Below are positions 1 through 8,813 of a DNA stretch of 50,549 nucleotides, piece after piece; position 1 is the first letter of the stretch, and each line of letters starts with the position of its first letter. The stretch is from Maribacter sp. (GTDB lineage Bacteria; Bacteroidota; Bacteroidia; Flavobacteriales; Flavobacteriaceae), in contig JALHST010000041.1 in assembly GCA_022865355.1 (NCBI GenBank), forward strand, positions 1 through 50,549, read 5' to 3'. The notes under the pieces were generated by a model. The model saw only the letters and a list, made by a program, of their open reading frames with translations. It ran no database searches and had not been told where the DNA came from. The translations under genes were made by a program, and so were the position numbers.

Positions 1-101
1 CCTTGGGTGGTGACGAGCACAGTACCATCGGTAAATACACCATCTACATCAAAAACGAAGGTATTAATATGTTCTAGGTATTCTTTATAACTTTTGTCCA
101 T
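1..101 (-). CDS. KdsC-like HAD phosphatase, N-terminal fragment
   Basis: Only the first 33 codons lie in the window; the gene runs off the left edge. The fragment carries the HAD motif I sequence DVDGVFTDG, with its two catalytic aspartates near residues 18 and 20. The small VFTDG variant is typical of 3-deoxy-D-manno-octulosonate 8-phosphate phosphatase (KdsC), which makes free KDO for lipopolysaccharide in the cytoplasm. The ATG at 101 overlaps the 3' end of the upstream DUF2520 gene by 17 bases, so the two are probably co-transcribed and translationally coupled. Other small HAD phosphatases cannot be excluded from this short piece. Confidence 0.75.
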   Translation of the reverse strand, partial: MDKSYKEYLEHINTFVFDVDGVFTDGTVLVTTQ

Positions 102-849
102 AGGTCTTTGCAATTGATCGAGTCAATAGGGTATAAATTTCCTTAAAATCGCTTTTTTCAAGTTGTCTTAATTGTTTTTTAAGCGTTTTGGCATCTCCCC
201 TTCGGGCCGGGCCTGTCTGTGCGTCAAAAGGCGCTAGGGTCTCTAGTTTATTGGCGGTCTCCTGTATTAGTGGGAAGAGGGTGTCAAATGGTATTTGGGC
301 ATTTTCACTGATCTGTTGGCCAATGAAATAAAGATGGTTCGTAAAATTGTTTATGAATACTGCGGCGAGGTGAAGTTTGCTCCGTTGTTCCGAATTAACC
401 GAAATTACGTGGTTAGATAGAAGGGAGGCAAGGGTATTCAATAAATTGATATCGGAGCTATTTTCGGCTTCGATACAGATGGGAATCTTTGTGAAGTCGA
501 CCGTTCTGTTTGCCGTAAAGGTCTGTAAGGGGTAAAAGACCCCGCGTCGAACGGTTTTCGGGAGCACTTCTAGCGATGAACTCCCCGAGGTATGCACCAC
601 CAAACCGTTTAATCCTATTATCGAGTAAGCCATTAAGGGAAAAGCATCATCGCTTACTGCGATCAAATAGATATCTGCTTTCTCGGAAAATTTTGCATTT
701 GAATCGGTTTTTGTCGATTTCCCAAAATATTCCAAGGCCTTCTTATTTCTGCCGACAACTTGAACGACCTCGATTTGAGAATGGTTCAAAAATGCTTCAA
801 ATAAATGTTGGGCCACATTTCCGGTACCCATAAGTGCAACCCTGATCAT
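85..849 (-). CDS. DUF2520 / Rossmann-fold NAD(P)-binding protein
   Basis: A 254-residue protein with an N-terminal NAD(P)-binding Rossmann fold: a beta strand followed by the glycine-rich turn GTGNVAQH at residues 8-15. A helical C-terminal half (about 125-250) matches the DUF2520 family, a relative of the ProC/6-phosphogluconate dehydrogenase fold. The reaction is unknown; a cytosolic NADP-dependent reductase is likely from the fold. I chose the ATG at 849, which places the first strand at the N-terminus; the in-frame ATG at 906 would add 19 residues of non-conserved, non-signal sequence. The gene overlaps the downstream KdsC-like gene and is divergent from ccsBA. Confidence 0.85.
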   Translation of the reverse strand: MIRVALMGTGNVAQHLFEAFLNHSQIEVVQVVGRNKKALEYFGKSTKTDSNAKFSEKADIYLIAVSDDAFPLMAYSIIGLNGLVVHTSGSSSLEVLPKTVRRGVFYPLQTFTANRTVDFTKIPICIEAENSSDINLLNTLASLLSNHVISVNSEQRSKLHLAAVFINNFTNHLYFIGQQISENAQIPFDTLFPLIQETANKLETLAPFDAQTGPARRGDAKTLKKQLRQLEKSDFKEIYTLLTRSIAKTYGQKL

Positions 850-952
850 GCTCAAAAATACAAATAAAAATTGCCCGGGGCTTAAGAAAGAATTAACAAT
901 GCCCATTCTCTTTTTATGTGTCTTGAAAATGTCTTAAATCATAAAAAGGGGC

Positions 953-960
953 TATTTTTG
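953..960 (+). promoter_or_regulatory. Candidate -7 element for the CcsBA gene
   Basis: TATTTTTG matches the Bacteroidota -7 consensus TAnnTTTG. It lies 15 bases before the first ATG of the cytochrome biogenesis gene. The nearest upstream TTG is 27 bases away, longer than the usual spacing, so only the -7 half is convincing. A start site near 967 would leave a very short leader before the ATG at 975, which mildly favours the second ATG at 987. Confidence 0.4.
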
Positions 961-974
961 CTAGCTGAAAACCA

Positions 975-3900
975 ATGCGTCTCCTGATGACCGAGTTACT
1001 TAAAAAGTTTTTTTTCTCCACCCGTTTAATGGCAATTTTATTCCTTGTTTTTGCAACTTCAATGGCATTCGGAACCTTCATTGAAAGCAAATATAGTACT
1101 GAAACTGCCAGAATATGGATTTACAATACCACGTGGTTCGAGCTCATCATGCTTTTTTTTGTTATCAATTTTATCGGGAATATGTTCCGATACCGCTTAT
1201 TGCGATGGGAGAAATGGCCGGTGTTGATCCTACATCTCTCTTGGATATTGATAATACTCGGTGCCTTCGTAACTAGATATATTAGTTTTGAGGGAATGAT
1301 GCCCGTTCGGGAAGGGAGTACCGAAAACATATTTTATTCCGACAAGACGTTTTTAAAGGCCAATGTGGATGGCGAAATCAATGGGGAAATGAAAAGAAAG
1401 GTCCTTGAAGACGCCATTATGGTGACCCCTGAGGCATTAAAATCTTCATTACCCTGGAAAGGTGATTTTAATGGACAAGATTTTACCATTCGCTATGTAG
1501 ATTTTATAAAAGGGGCTAAACTGGGTCTAATTCCCTCTGAACAAGGAAATGAATTCCTAAAAATCGTTGAAGCCGGTGATGGACAGCGGCACGACCATTT
1601 CTTGGAATATGGACAGGTCACCAGCATTCACGGCCTGCTTTTCTCCTTGAACAAACCTACCGAAGGTGCCGTTAATATTAGCACAACCGATTCGGTTTAT
1701 CAAATAAGATCACCATTCGAAGGTAGTTTTATGCGTATGGCAGACCAATTACAGGGAAATTTAAGTAAAGACAGTCTTCAACCCCTCATGCTCCGCTCGC
1801 TCTACACGATGGCCGGGATGCAGTTTGTGATACCAGAACCCTTGGTAAAGGGATCTTACGGCGTGGTGAAGGTGCCAAAGAACGAAGTTACCGAGGCGAC
1901 CCAGGATGCTTTGGTGGTAGCTATAACGGCAAATGGCGAAACGGTTCAAAAGAAATTACTTGGCGGGAAAGGCTCGCTAAATTTTTCCGAAAAGTTCAAG
2001 GTGGGCGGACTCGATTTTTCATTGGCATACGGATCCAAAATATACGAACTGCCCTTTGCGATAAAATTAAATGATTTCATTGCCGAAAAATATCCGGGCA
2101 CCGAAAGAGGCTATAAATCGTTTATGAGTAAAATTACCGTCGAGGATGACCGTCCTTTCGACTATGATATTTATATGAACCACATATTAGACCATAAGGG
2201 GTATCGTTTTTTTCAAGCAAGTTTTAATCCGGATGAAAAAGGCACTATTCTTTCGGTAAATCACGACCAATGGGGTACTTGGATTACCTATGTGGGTTAT
2301 TTCCTATTGTATTCGGGTTTGATGGGAATCATGTTTTTCGGGAAAACCCGGTTCAAGTATTTGGGTGCATCACTTGACAAATTGAAGAAAAAGAAGGCGG
2401 CCCTGACAACGTTGTTTTTTTTGGGGATGGTACTTCATCTCTCTGCCCAGGAAACTGTTGTCGATGAAGGCCATAATCATACAAAGACGCCGCGACAGAG
2501 CCAAATTGATTCGTTGTTGGAGGCTACCAAAGTTGACAAGGATCATGCCGCCCAATTTGGCAAGCTGGTAATTCAGGATGAAGGGGGTCGAATGAAGCCC
2601 ATCAATACGTTTTCTTCAGAACTTTTGCGCAAGCTTAGCGGTAAAAACAGCTACAAAGACATGAATCCCGATCAGGTATTCCTGTCGATGATGATGAATC
2701 CCGCACTTTGGTATAATACCGAATTTATCGCATTAGACAAACAAGGGAAGAACGATAGCATTCGCAAAATCATCGGGATACCCCAAGGACAAAGAAATGT
2801 AAAGGCAACCGATTTTTTTGATGCCCAAGGAAATTACAAGCTGGAACCTTATTTACGGGACGCGACCGTAACGAATAACCCCAATAAATTCCAGCAAGAT
2901 TTCAAGGATGCCAATATACGCTTGGCCCTTTTGAATCAAGCGCTTGGGGGGGATATCGTCAAGATATTTCCATTGTTGAACGACGAAAACAATAAATGGA
3001 TTTCAGCCGTAGAATTTATGGGAGGACAATATCAAGTCGGAGATTCATTATATGCAAATTTTATAAGGAACGCCATTCCCTACTATTTGATGACTTTGGG
3101 CAAAGCAAAACAAACGGGCGATTATTCGGAGGCGGACAAATTGTTACAGGCCTTTAAACAGAATCAAAAAAATCATGGGAGTGAAGTCTTACCTACTGAC
3201 AAAAAAATAAATACCGAAATTCTTTACAATAAATTGAACATCTACAATTGGTTGTACAGGCTCTATGCATTGACAGGTCTCTCCCTATTTTTTGTGCTTA
3301 TTTTTCAGATCTTCAAAAATAGGGAGGTTTGGCGCGTGGCCTCTTATTTCTTAAGGGGAACCATTTTAATATTGTTCCTGTGGCACACGGCAGGGCTAAT
3401 TTTGCGATGGTATATATCGGGACATGCGCCTTGGAGCGATGCCTACGAAAGTATTCTGTATGTCTCCTGGGCGACCATGGGAATGGGACTCCTTTTTATT
3501 AGAAAAAATGAGATGACCATTGCCGCGGCGGCTTTTGTGACGGCCATGTTGTTATGGATAGCCCATCAGAATTGGGTGGACCCCTCGGTATCGAATTTGG
3601 TGCCCGTGCTCGATAGTTACTGGTTGATGGTACATGTCGCCGTGATCGTAGCAAGCTACGGACCCCTTACCGTTGGTATGATCTTGGGAATGGTATCCTT
3701 GGTGCTCATGATACTTACCAATAGCAAGAACAAGGCAAGAATGCAAATCAACTTGGAAGAATTGACCATTATCAATGAATTGGTGTTGACGGTGGGCTTG
3801 GTCATGTTGACGATCGGGAATTTTCTAGGGGGCCAATGGGCGAACGAAAGCTGGGGCCGCTATTGGGGTTGGGATCCAAAAGAAACCTGGGCCTTGATTT

Positions 3901-4166
3901 CCATAATGATATACGCCTTCGTGATACATACCCGATTGGTGCCAGGCCTTCGAAGTAAATGGATATTTAACTTTTTAAGCGTAGCCGCTTTTGGCAGTAT
4001 TATGATGACCTATTTTGGGGTCAACTACTACTTGGTCGGCCTCCATAGCTATGGTCAAAGCGGCTCAGCAGCGATTACCCCCGATTATGTGTGGTATATT
4101 GTTTTGGGCGTTGGTATTCTTGGCGCGGTCAGCTTCTGGCGCTACCGTGCCAATTATGGTAGATAA
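975..4166 (+). CDS. ccsBA: Fused cytochrome c biogenesis protein CcsB-CcsA (system II)
   Basis: A 1063-residue inner-membrane protein that exports heme and attaches it to CxxCH apocytochromes outside the membrane. Membrane segments lie near residues 14-34, 53-70 and 81-103. A periplasmic ResB/CcsB region follows to about 435, then two more membrane segments, a second periplasmic stretch, and a multi-pass CcsA domain from about 765 to the end. The CcsA part carries the tryptophan-rich heme-handling WWD motif near residues 951-970 (WGRYWGWDPKETW), with flanking histidines in WHTAG, MVHVAV and HTRLVP. Length and domain order fit the Bacteroidota CcsBA fusion. A start at 975 or 987 is possible. 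Its products would include the cytochrome at 37522-38001. Confidence 0.93.
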   Translation: MRLLMTELLKKFFFSTRLMAILFLVFATSMAFGTFIESKYSTETARIWIYNTTWFELIMLFFVINFIGNMFRYRLLRWEKWPVLILHLSWILIILGAFVTRYISFEGMMPVREGSTENIFYSDKTFLKANVDGEINGEMKRKVLEDAIMVTPEALKSSLPWKGDFNGQDFTIRYVDFIKGAKLGLIPSEQGNEFLKIVEAGDGQRHDHFLEYGQVTSIHGLLFSLNKPTEGAVNISTTDSVYQIRSPFEGSFMRMADQLQGNLSKDSLQPLMLRSLYTMAGMQFVIPEPLVKGSYGVVKVPKNEVTEATQDALVVAITANGETVQKKLLGGKGSLNFSEKFKVGGLDFSLAYGSKIYELPFAIKLNDFIAEKYPGTERGYKSFMSKITVEDDRPFDYDIYMNHILDHKGYRFFQASFNPDEKGTILSVNHDQWGTWITYVGYFLLYSGLMGIMFFGKTRFKYLGASLDKLKKKKAALTTLFFLGMVLHLSAQETVVDEGHNHTKTPRQSQIDSLLEATKVDKDHAAQFGKLVIQDEGGRMKPINTFSSELLRKLSGKNSYKDMNPDQVFLSMMMNPALWYNTEFIALDKQGKNDSIRKIIGIPQGQRNVKATDFFDAQGNYKLEPYLRDATVTNNPNKFQQDFKDANIRLALLNQALGGDIVKIFPLLNDENNKWISAVEFMGGQYQVGDSLYANFIRNAIPYYLMTLGKAKQTGDYSEADKLLQAFKQNQKNHGSEVLPTDKKINTEILYNKLNIYNWLYRLYALTGLSLFFVLIFQIFKNREVWRVASYFLRGTILILFLWHTAGLILRWYISGHAPWSDAYESILYVSWATMGMGLLFIRKNEMTIAAAAFVTAMLLWIAHQNWVDPSVSNLVPVLDSYWLMVHVAVIVASYGPLTVGMILGMVSLVLMILTNSKNKARMQINLEELTIINELVLTVGLVMLTIGNFLGGQWANESWGRYWGWDPKETWALISIMIYAFVIHTRLVPGLRSKWIFNFLSVAAFGSIMMTYFGVNYYLVGLHSYGQSGSAAITPDYVWYIVLGVGILGAVSFWRYRANYGR

Positions 4167-4178
4167 TGCTCTCTAATG

Positions 4179-4973
4179 TTATTTGCCCCCATTGGCTTTC
4201 AGATCTTCAAGACAAAGGTCGTCAAACGTCGGAATGGTCCCACCACTGATCATATTCAAAAGTCCTTCACCTGTTTCGGCGGTCCAATACATCAAGCAAT
4301 TCTCACTGGTGCAATGCCGTCCGTGTGCTGTATCCTGATGATCGCTTTGAAGGGGGGTGCCGGCATTTACCATACCCATCAAATGACCGAATTCGTGATT
4401 TAAGACGGTAGTTTCCAGTACGGTCGTACTAGGAGCCAAGGGCTGGCCACTAAAGTTTTTTATGGTTTCTTCAAAGATCACGAAGGATGTATTTCGATAA
4501 GCTACGCCAAGAACCGAGCCATTGTCTGTATTCTCTGAATATTCACCATCAATGTAGAGTCCGAAAACGGCTATTTTATTTTCTGAATTATAGGCCGTTC
4601 GCAAACCGTCTTCCAAATTTCGTATATCGGCAATCGTATAAACAGCTTGTCCCGGCGATTCGATTTCCTTCAATTCAATTTCGATACCCCCCGATTTGTG
4701 CAAGCGGGCGATTAAAAAATCCTCAAAATTTTGAATGGTAGCTGCTGTTGGCTGAAGCCCTTTGACATAGAAAATTTCGAGATGTATGATGTCAAAATTA
4801 AGTTCCGTCAGTAAGTCGCTGGCAGAATCCCCTACTGATTTTCTATTGGCGGAAGGATCTATGGTAACCATTTCGCCTTGATCATCAATAATGGTGATGT
4901 CTCCGTTCATTTTGTCTTTTGAACAGGAAAGTATCAACAAAAGCAGCAGAATATAAATTTTATGAAAATACAT
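4179..4973 (-). CDS. Lipoprotein zinc metalloprotease (metzincin-like)
   Basis: A 264-residue putative lipoprotein: a hydrophobic N-terminus ends in the lipobox LILSC at residues 13-17. The C-terminal part has an extended zinc site HEFGHLMG followed by GTP and SDH, the HExxHxxGxxxxG...H layout of metzincin proteases, with CLMYW as a likely Met-turn. Two cysteines in HCTSENC may form a disulfide. The family corresponds to proteins often annotated as Bacteroidetes membrane metalloproteases; natural substrates are unknown. The gene converges on ccsBA with a 12-base gap and no clear terminator. Start at 4973 is supported by the signal sequence. Confidence 0.85.
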   Translation of the reverse strand: MYFHKIYILLLLLILSCSKDKMNGDITIIDDQGEMVTIDPSANRKSVGDSASDLLTELNFDIIHLEIFYVKGLQPTAATIQNFEDFLIARLHKSGGIEIELKEIESPGQAVYTIADIRNLEDGLRTAYNSENKIAVFGLYIDGEYSENTDNGSVLGVAYRNTSFVIFEETIKNFSGQPLAPSTTVLETTVLNHEFGHLMGMVNAGTPLQSDHQDTAHGRHCTSENCLMYWTAETGEGLLNMISGGTIPTFDDLCLEDLKANGGK

Positions 4974-5261
4974 TGGGCGGGGGATTTTGATTGCCGAAAA
5001 GAGGTTTCAATTTAATTAACGCATCGCGTTTTGATTTAGTATGGGGATTTACAAGGATTAAAACATTGGTTGGATTTTGGAGGTTTTGGAAGTAGAAAAA
5101 TTTTGTCATATTTTTTAAATACGCGATATTTATACCCTTACGAAATGATAGGAATTATGTTTTTTATAAATGTCAATGGGTTTTCGGCCCGAATTTAAGA
5201 AGCCACACCACACGTGAGGCCCGGACATTTTTTTCTGCTGTAAACATAATCCTATTTAAAA

Positions 5262-6671
5262 ATGAACACTTCAGTTAAACAAAGCTTAAAAAAAGTATTC
5301 GATTATTTTATAATTGCAATAACCGGTAAGGAAACTGATTTTACGTCGGGTAGTATCCGTAAGGCCATTTTTATGCTCGCCATTCCTATGATTATGGAAA
5401 TGATGATGGAGTCGATCTTCGCCATCGTGGACATCGCCTATGTCTCACGGGTCAGCGTGAACGCTGTGGCTACCATCGGTCTTACCGAATCGGTTATTAC
5501 TCTCGTTTATGCCGTCGCCATCGGTCTAAGTATGGCCGCAACGGCAATGGTTGCCCGCAGAATAGGCGAAAAGGATCTCGAAGGAGCGAAAGAATCGGCA
5601 GTACAGGCCATGCTGTTAGGTGTTTTAGTCTCGCTCCTGGTCGGGGTTATTGGATTTTTTTATTCAAAGGAGTTATTGGCCTTGATGGGGGCCGAACCCG
5701 ATTTGATATCCGAGGGCCATGGGTATACTAAATTGTTAATTGGTGGCAACATAACCATTGTCATGCTATTCCTTATTAATTCCGTTTTTAGGGGGGCAGG
5801 GGATGCCGCCTTTGCCATGTGGACATTGGTACTTTCAAATTGTATCAATATTATTTTAGATCCTATTTTTATCTTCGGATGGGGGCCCGTTCCTGAGTTC
5901 GGCGTCATGGGTGCCGCCATTGCCACCAATATTGGCAGGGGTTCGGCTGTATTGTTTCAATTTGCTGTACTTTATTTTGGATGGAGCCGGATTAAGATTG
6001 GTTTGAACGATGTGGTTCTTCGGCTCAAGGTAATGGTTGATCTCATAAGAGTGTCCTTGGGGGGTATAGCCCAATTCCTTATTGGCACATCAAGTTGGAT
6101 ATTTCTCATGCGGATGATGTCGGAATTCGGAAGCGAAGTTTTAGCAGGATATACCATAGCGATTCGGGTAATATTATTTACCCTGATGCCCTCATGGGGA
6201 ATGAGTAATGCCGCGGCTACCCTTGTAGGTCAAAACCTCGGGGCCGGGCAACCGGAAAGGGCAGAAATCTCGGTATGGAAAACCGGTAGATATAATGCGT
6301 ATTTCATGGGGTTGGTTTCGTTGGTATATCTACTGTTCGCCAAACAAGTCATTTCTTGGTTCAGCTCAAATGAAGTGGTCATTGAAAATGGCGGCCTGTG
6401 TCTACAAATCATAGCTGCTGGCTATATCTTTTATGCCTACGGAATGGTTGTAACCCAGGCATTCAACGGGGCCGGTGATACCCGGACCCCGACAAAAATA
6501 AACTTTTTTGCATTCTGGATCTTCCAATTACCTTTTGCCTATTTGTCTGCGATTACTTTTAAGATGGGTGCACTGGGGGTATTTTTGGCCATCACTTTGG
6601 CCGAAGTGTTGCTCGCTGTGATTTCCATTGTATGGTTTCGAAAAGGAAATTGGAAAAAGTTCCAAGTATAA
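5262..6671 (+). CDS. MATE family efflux transporter
   Basis: A 469-residue polytopic membrane protein with the two tandem MatE domains of the multidrug and toxic compound extrusion family (about 27-190 and 255-415), roughly twelve helices in all. The N-terminal GSIRKAIFMLAIPMI segment and the mid-protein FRGAGDA and FNGAGDT motifs are characteristic of the NorM/DinF group. It should exchange Na+ or H+ for cationic or organic substrates at the inner membrane; the substrate cannot be read from sequence. About 290 bases upstream contain no gene. The 3' end lies 38 bases before the next gene's ATG. Confidence 0.92.
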   Translation: MNTSVKQSLKKVFDYFIIAITGKETDFTSGSIRKAIFMLAIPMIMEMMMESIFAIVDIAYVSRVSVNAVATIGLTESVITLVYAVAIGLSMAATAMVARRIGEKDLEGAKESAVQAMLLGVLVSLLVGVIGFFYSKELLALMGAEPDLISEGHGYTKLLIGGNITIVMLFLINSVFRGAGDAAFAMWTLVLSNCINIILDPIFIFGWGPVPEFGVMGAAIATNIGRGSAVLFQFAVLYFGWSRIKIGLNDVVLRLKVMVDLIRVSLGGIAQFLIGTSSWIFLMRMMSEFGSEVLAGYTIAIRVILFTLMPSWGMSNAAATLVGQNLGAGQPERAEISVWKTGRYNAYFMGLVSLVYLLFAKQVISWFSSNEVVIENGGLCLQIIAAGYIFYAYGMVVTQAFNGAGDTRTPTKINFFAFWIFQLPFAYLSAITFKMGALGVFLAITLAEVLLAVISIVWFRKGNWKKFQV

Positions 6672-6709
6672 CCGATTTTTGTAACTTTAACCTCTTATTA
6701 AAACGAGCC

Positions 6710-7885
6710 ATGGAGCAGCGAAAAAAAGGCCTGAATACCATTTGCACCCATACGGGTCAATTGGAGGACAAAGAATTCAAAGGGGCGGTATCTCCCCTCT
6801 ATATGGGTACCTCATATGCTTTTGATGATGTCGACGTAAAGCGCTACCCACGGTATTTTAATACTCCGAACCAAGTGGGCCTCGCCAAGAAGATCGCTGC
6901 CTTGGAGCACGCCGAGGCGGCATTGATTTTTGGTAGCGGCATGGCCGCCATTAGTACCACATTGATGGCATTCCTTCAAGCCGGCGACCATATTGTACTG
7001 CAAAAGACTTTATATGGGGGCACCTATAATTTGGTAACCGAGGAATTCGTAAAGTACGGTATTTCATATTCGTTTACCGATGGCTTGCAGCCTTCCGATT
7101 TTGAGGATAAAATACAGGAAAACACGAAAGTCATTTTTATAGAAACCCCATCGAATCCGTTACTTACGATAACCGACCTGAATGGCGTCGCAAAAATTTG
7201 CAAGAAATACAAACTTGTTTCCATGATCGATAATACGTTTGCCAGCCCGGTAAATCAAAATCCGATTGATTTTGGCATCGATATCGTCATCCACAGTGCT
7301 ACCAAATACATGGGCGGTCATTCTGATATCCTGGCAGGTGCCGTGGCATCGACGGAGTCGTATATGAAACGAATTTTTAATCTCGCCAAAAACTTTGGGG
7401 GAAGCCTTAGTGATTATACCGTTTGGCTACTAGAACGAAGTATGAAGACCATGGGAATTCGGGTGCGGGCACAGAATGAAAATGCGGAAAGAATGGCAGC
7501 CTATTTAGATGGCCATAAGCAAATCGCCAGGGTCTATTATCCGGGCCTTGCGAGTCACCCCGATCATCAATTGGCCAAAGCTCAAATGATTGGCTTTGGT
7601 GGCATGATGTCGTTTGAGCTCAGTTCCGAATTAGATTCCGCTATTTTTCAAAGGTCCTTAAAGCTTATTAAGTCATCAATGAGTTTGGCCGGGGTGGAAA
7701 GCACGGTGCTTTCCCCAACATTGACTTCCCATGCACTATTAAGCCCAGAGGAACGAAAAAGACAGGGCATAGCTGACGGACTTATTCGTTTTTCAGTAGG
7801 CATTGAAGAAAGCGAGGATTTAATTGCCGATATTGAGCAAGCCTTAAAAAAGGCACAGATAGTGAAGTCGGTATCGGCCAATTAA
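6710..7885 (+). CDS. Cys/Met metabolism PLP-dependent enzyme (cystathionine gamma-synthase or methionine gamma-lyase type)
   Basis: A 391-residue fold-type I PLP enzyme of the trans-sulfuration family. The PLP-binding lysine is about K199 in SATKYMGGHSD; the cofactor aspartate is in MIDNTFASP, and FGSGMAAIS forms the phosphate-binding loop. The family makes or cleaves cystathionine or related thioethers in the cytoplasm. Sequence alone does not separate cystathionine gamma-synthase, gamma-lyase and methionine gamma-lyase. I place the start at the ATG at 6710; the longer frame opening at 6632 would run 40 bases into the MATE gene and add 26 non-conserved residues. The neighbouring bshB1 gene also belongs to low-molecular-weight thiol metabolism. 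Confidence 0.88.
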   Translation: MEQRKKGLNTICTHTGQLEDKEFKGAVSPLYMGTSYAFDDVDVKRYPRYFNTPNQVGLAKKIAALEHAEAALIFGSGMAAISTTLMAFLQAGDHIVLQKTLYGGTYNLVTEEFVKYGISYSFTDGLQPSDFEDKIQENTKVIFIETPSNPLLTITDLNGVAKICKKYKLVSMIDNTFASPVNQNPIDFGIDIVIHSATKYMGGHSDILAGAVASTESYMKRIFNLAKNFGGSLSDYTVWLLERSMKTMGIRVRAQNENAERMAAYLDGHKQIARVYYPGLASHPDHQLAKAQMIGFGGMMSFELSSELDSAIFQRSLKLIKSSMSLAGVESTVLSPTLTSHALLSPEERKRQGIADGLIRFSVGIEESEDLIADIEQALKKAQIVKSVSAN

Positions 7886-8090
7886 AGGCATTCATAATAA
7901 ATAAAGCTACGGAAAGCTTTCATTTTGGCCATCATTGCCTTTACCCATATTGCAAGAAGATTACTGTTTATTATGAAGTACTTCCCATATATTTTGGGAT
8001 GGAATAGCATGTCAAATACAACCTGGCAAATCTGGAGATAATGGAATCATTACCCCAAATGAAACAAACCCTAAACAACAACGAACGCAC

Positions 8091-8813
8091 ATGAAATTAG
8101 ATATTCTTGTATTTGGATCGCATCCCGATGATGCCGAACTTGGCGCGGGCGCCACGATAGCCAAGGAAGTCGCTGCTGGGAAACGTGTTGGGATCATCGA
8201 TTTGACACGCGGAGAGCTTGGCACGCGGGGGACGCCTGAAATAAGGGATAAGGAAGCATTAAAGGCAGCAATGATTCTTGGCCTGGCAGTACGGGAGAAC
8301 CTGGAGTTCGCCGATGGATTTTTTGCGAACGATAGCATTCATCAAATGGCCGTTATTCGTATTCTTCGAAAATTCAGGCCTGATATTGTTATCTGCAATG
8401 CCATCGATGATCGACACATCGATCATGCGAAAGGTAGCAAACTGGTAAGTGATGCTTGTTTCTTGAGTGGTTTGATTAAAATCGACACGAAGTTTGAAGG
8501 GGATGATGAATGGCAAGAGGCCTGGAGGCCCAAAAATGTTTATCATTATATACAATGGAAACCTATTGAACCCGATTTTGTGGTCGATGTGACCGGGTAT
8601 ATCGATAAAAAGCTCGAGGCGATTTCGGCCTATAGCTCTCAATTTTATGACCCAAAGAGCTCAGAGCCGCAAACACCGATCAGTAGTAAAAACTTTACTG
8701 AAAGTGTAGAGTATCGGGCAAGGGATCTCGGCAGATTAGTAGGGGTAGAGCATGCCGAAGGCTTTACGGCAGAAAGATATGTGGCAGTTGGCCAATTGGA
8801 CAACCTTATTTAG
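8091..8813 (+). CDS. bshB1: Bacillithiol biosynthesis deacetylase BshB1
   Basis: A 240-residue zinc-dependent deacetylase of the PIG-L/LmbE fold. It removes acetyl from GlcNAc-malate, step two of bacillithiol synthesis in the cytoplasm. Visible motifs are the metal-binding HPDDAE near residues 12-17, TRGELGTRG, and RHIDHAKG supplying the third metal ligand. Length and the C-terminal ARDLGRLVGVEHAEGF segment fit BshB1 rather than BshB2 or mycothiol MshB. Bacillithiol is the expected thiol in many Bacteroidota. It converges on the sensor kinase gene with a 4-base overlap. The 205 bases upstream hold no gene that I could support. Confidence 0.93.
   Translation: MKLDILVFGSHPDDAELGAGATIAKEVAAGKRVGIIDLTRGELGTRGTPEIRDKEALKAAMILGLAVRENLEFADGFFANDSIHQMAVIRILRKFRPDIVICNAIDDRHIDHAKGSKLVSDACFLSGLIKIDTKFEGDDEWQEAWRPKNVYHYIQWKPIEPDFVVDVTGYIDKKLEAISAYSSQFYDPKSSEPQTPISSKNFTESVEYRARDLGRLVGVEHAEGFTAERYVAVGQLDNLI

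Noticed and set aside
6632-6709. Longer N-terminus for the trans-sulfuration enzyme
   Set aside because: It would overlap the MATE gene by 40 bases and adds non-conserved residues.
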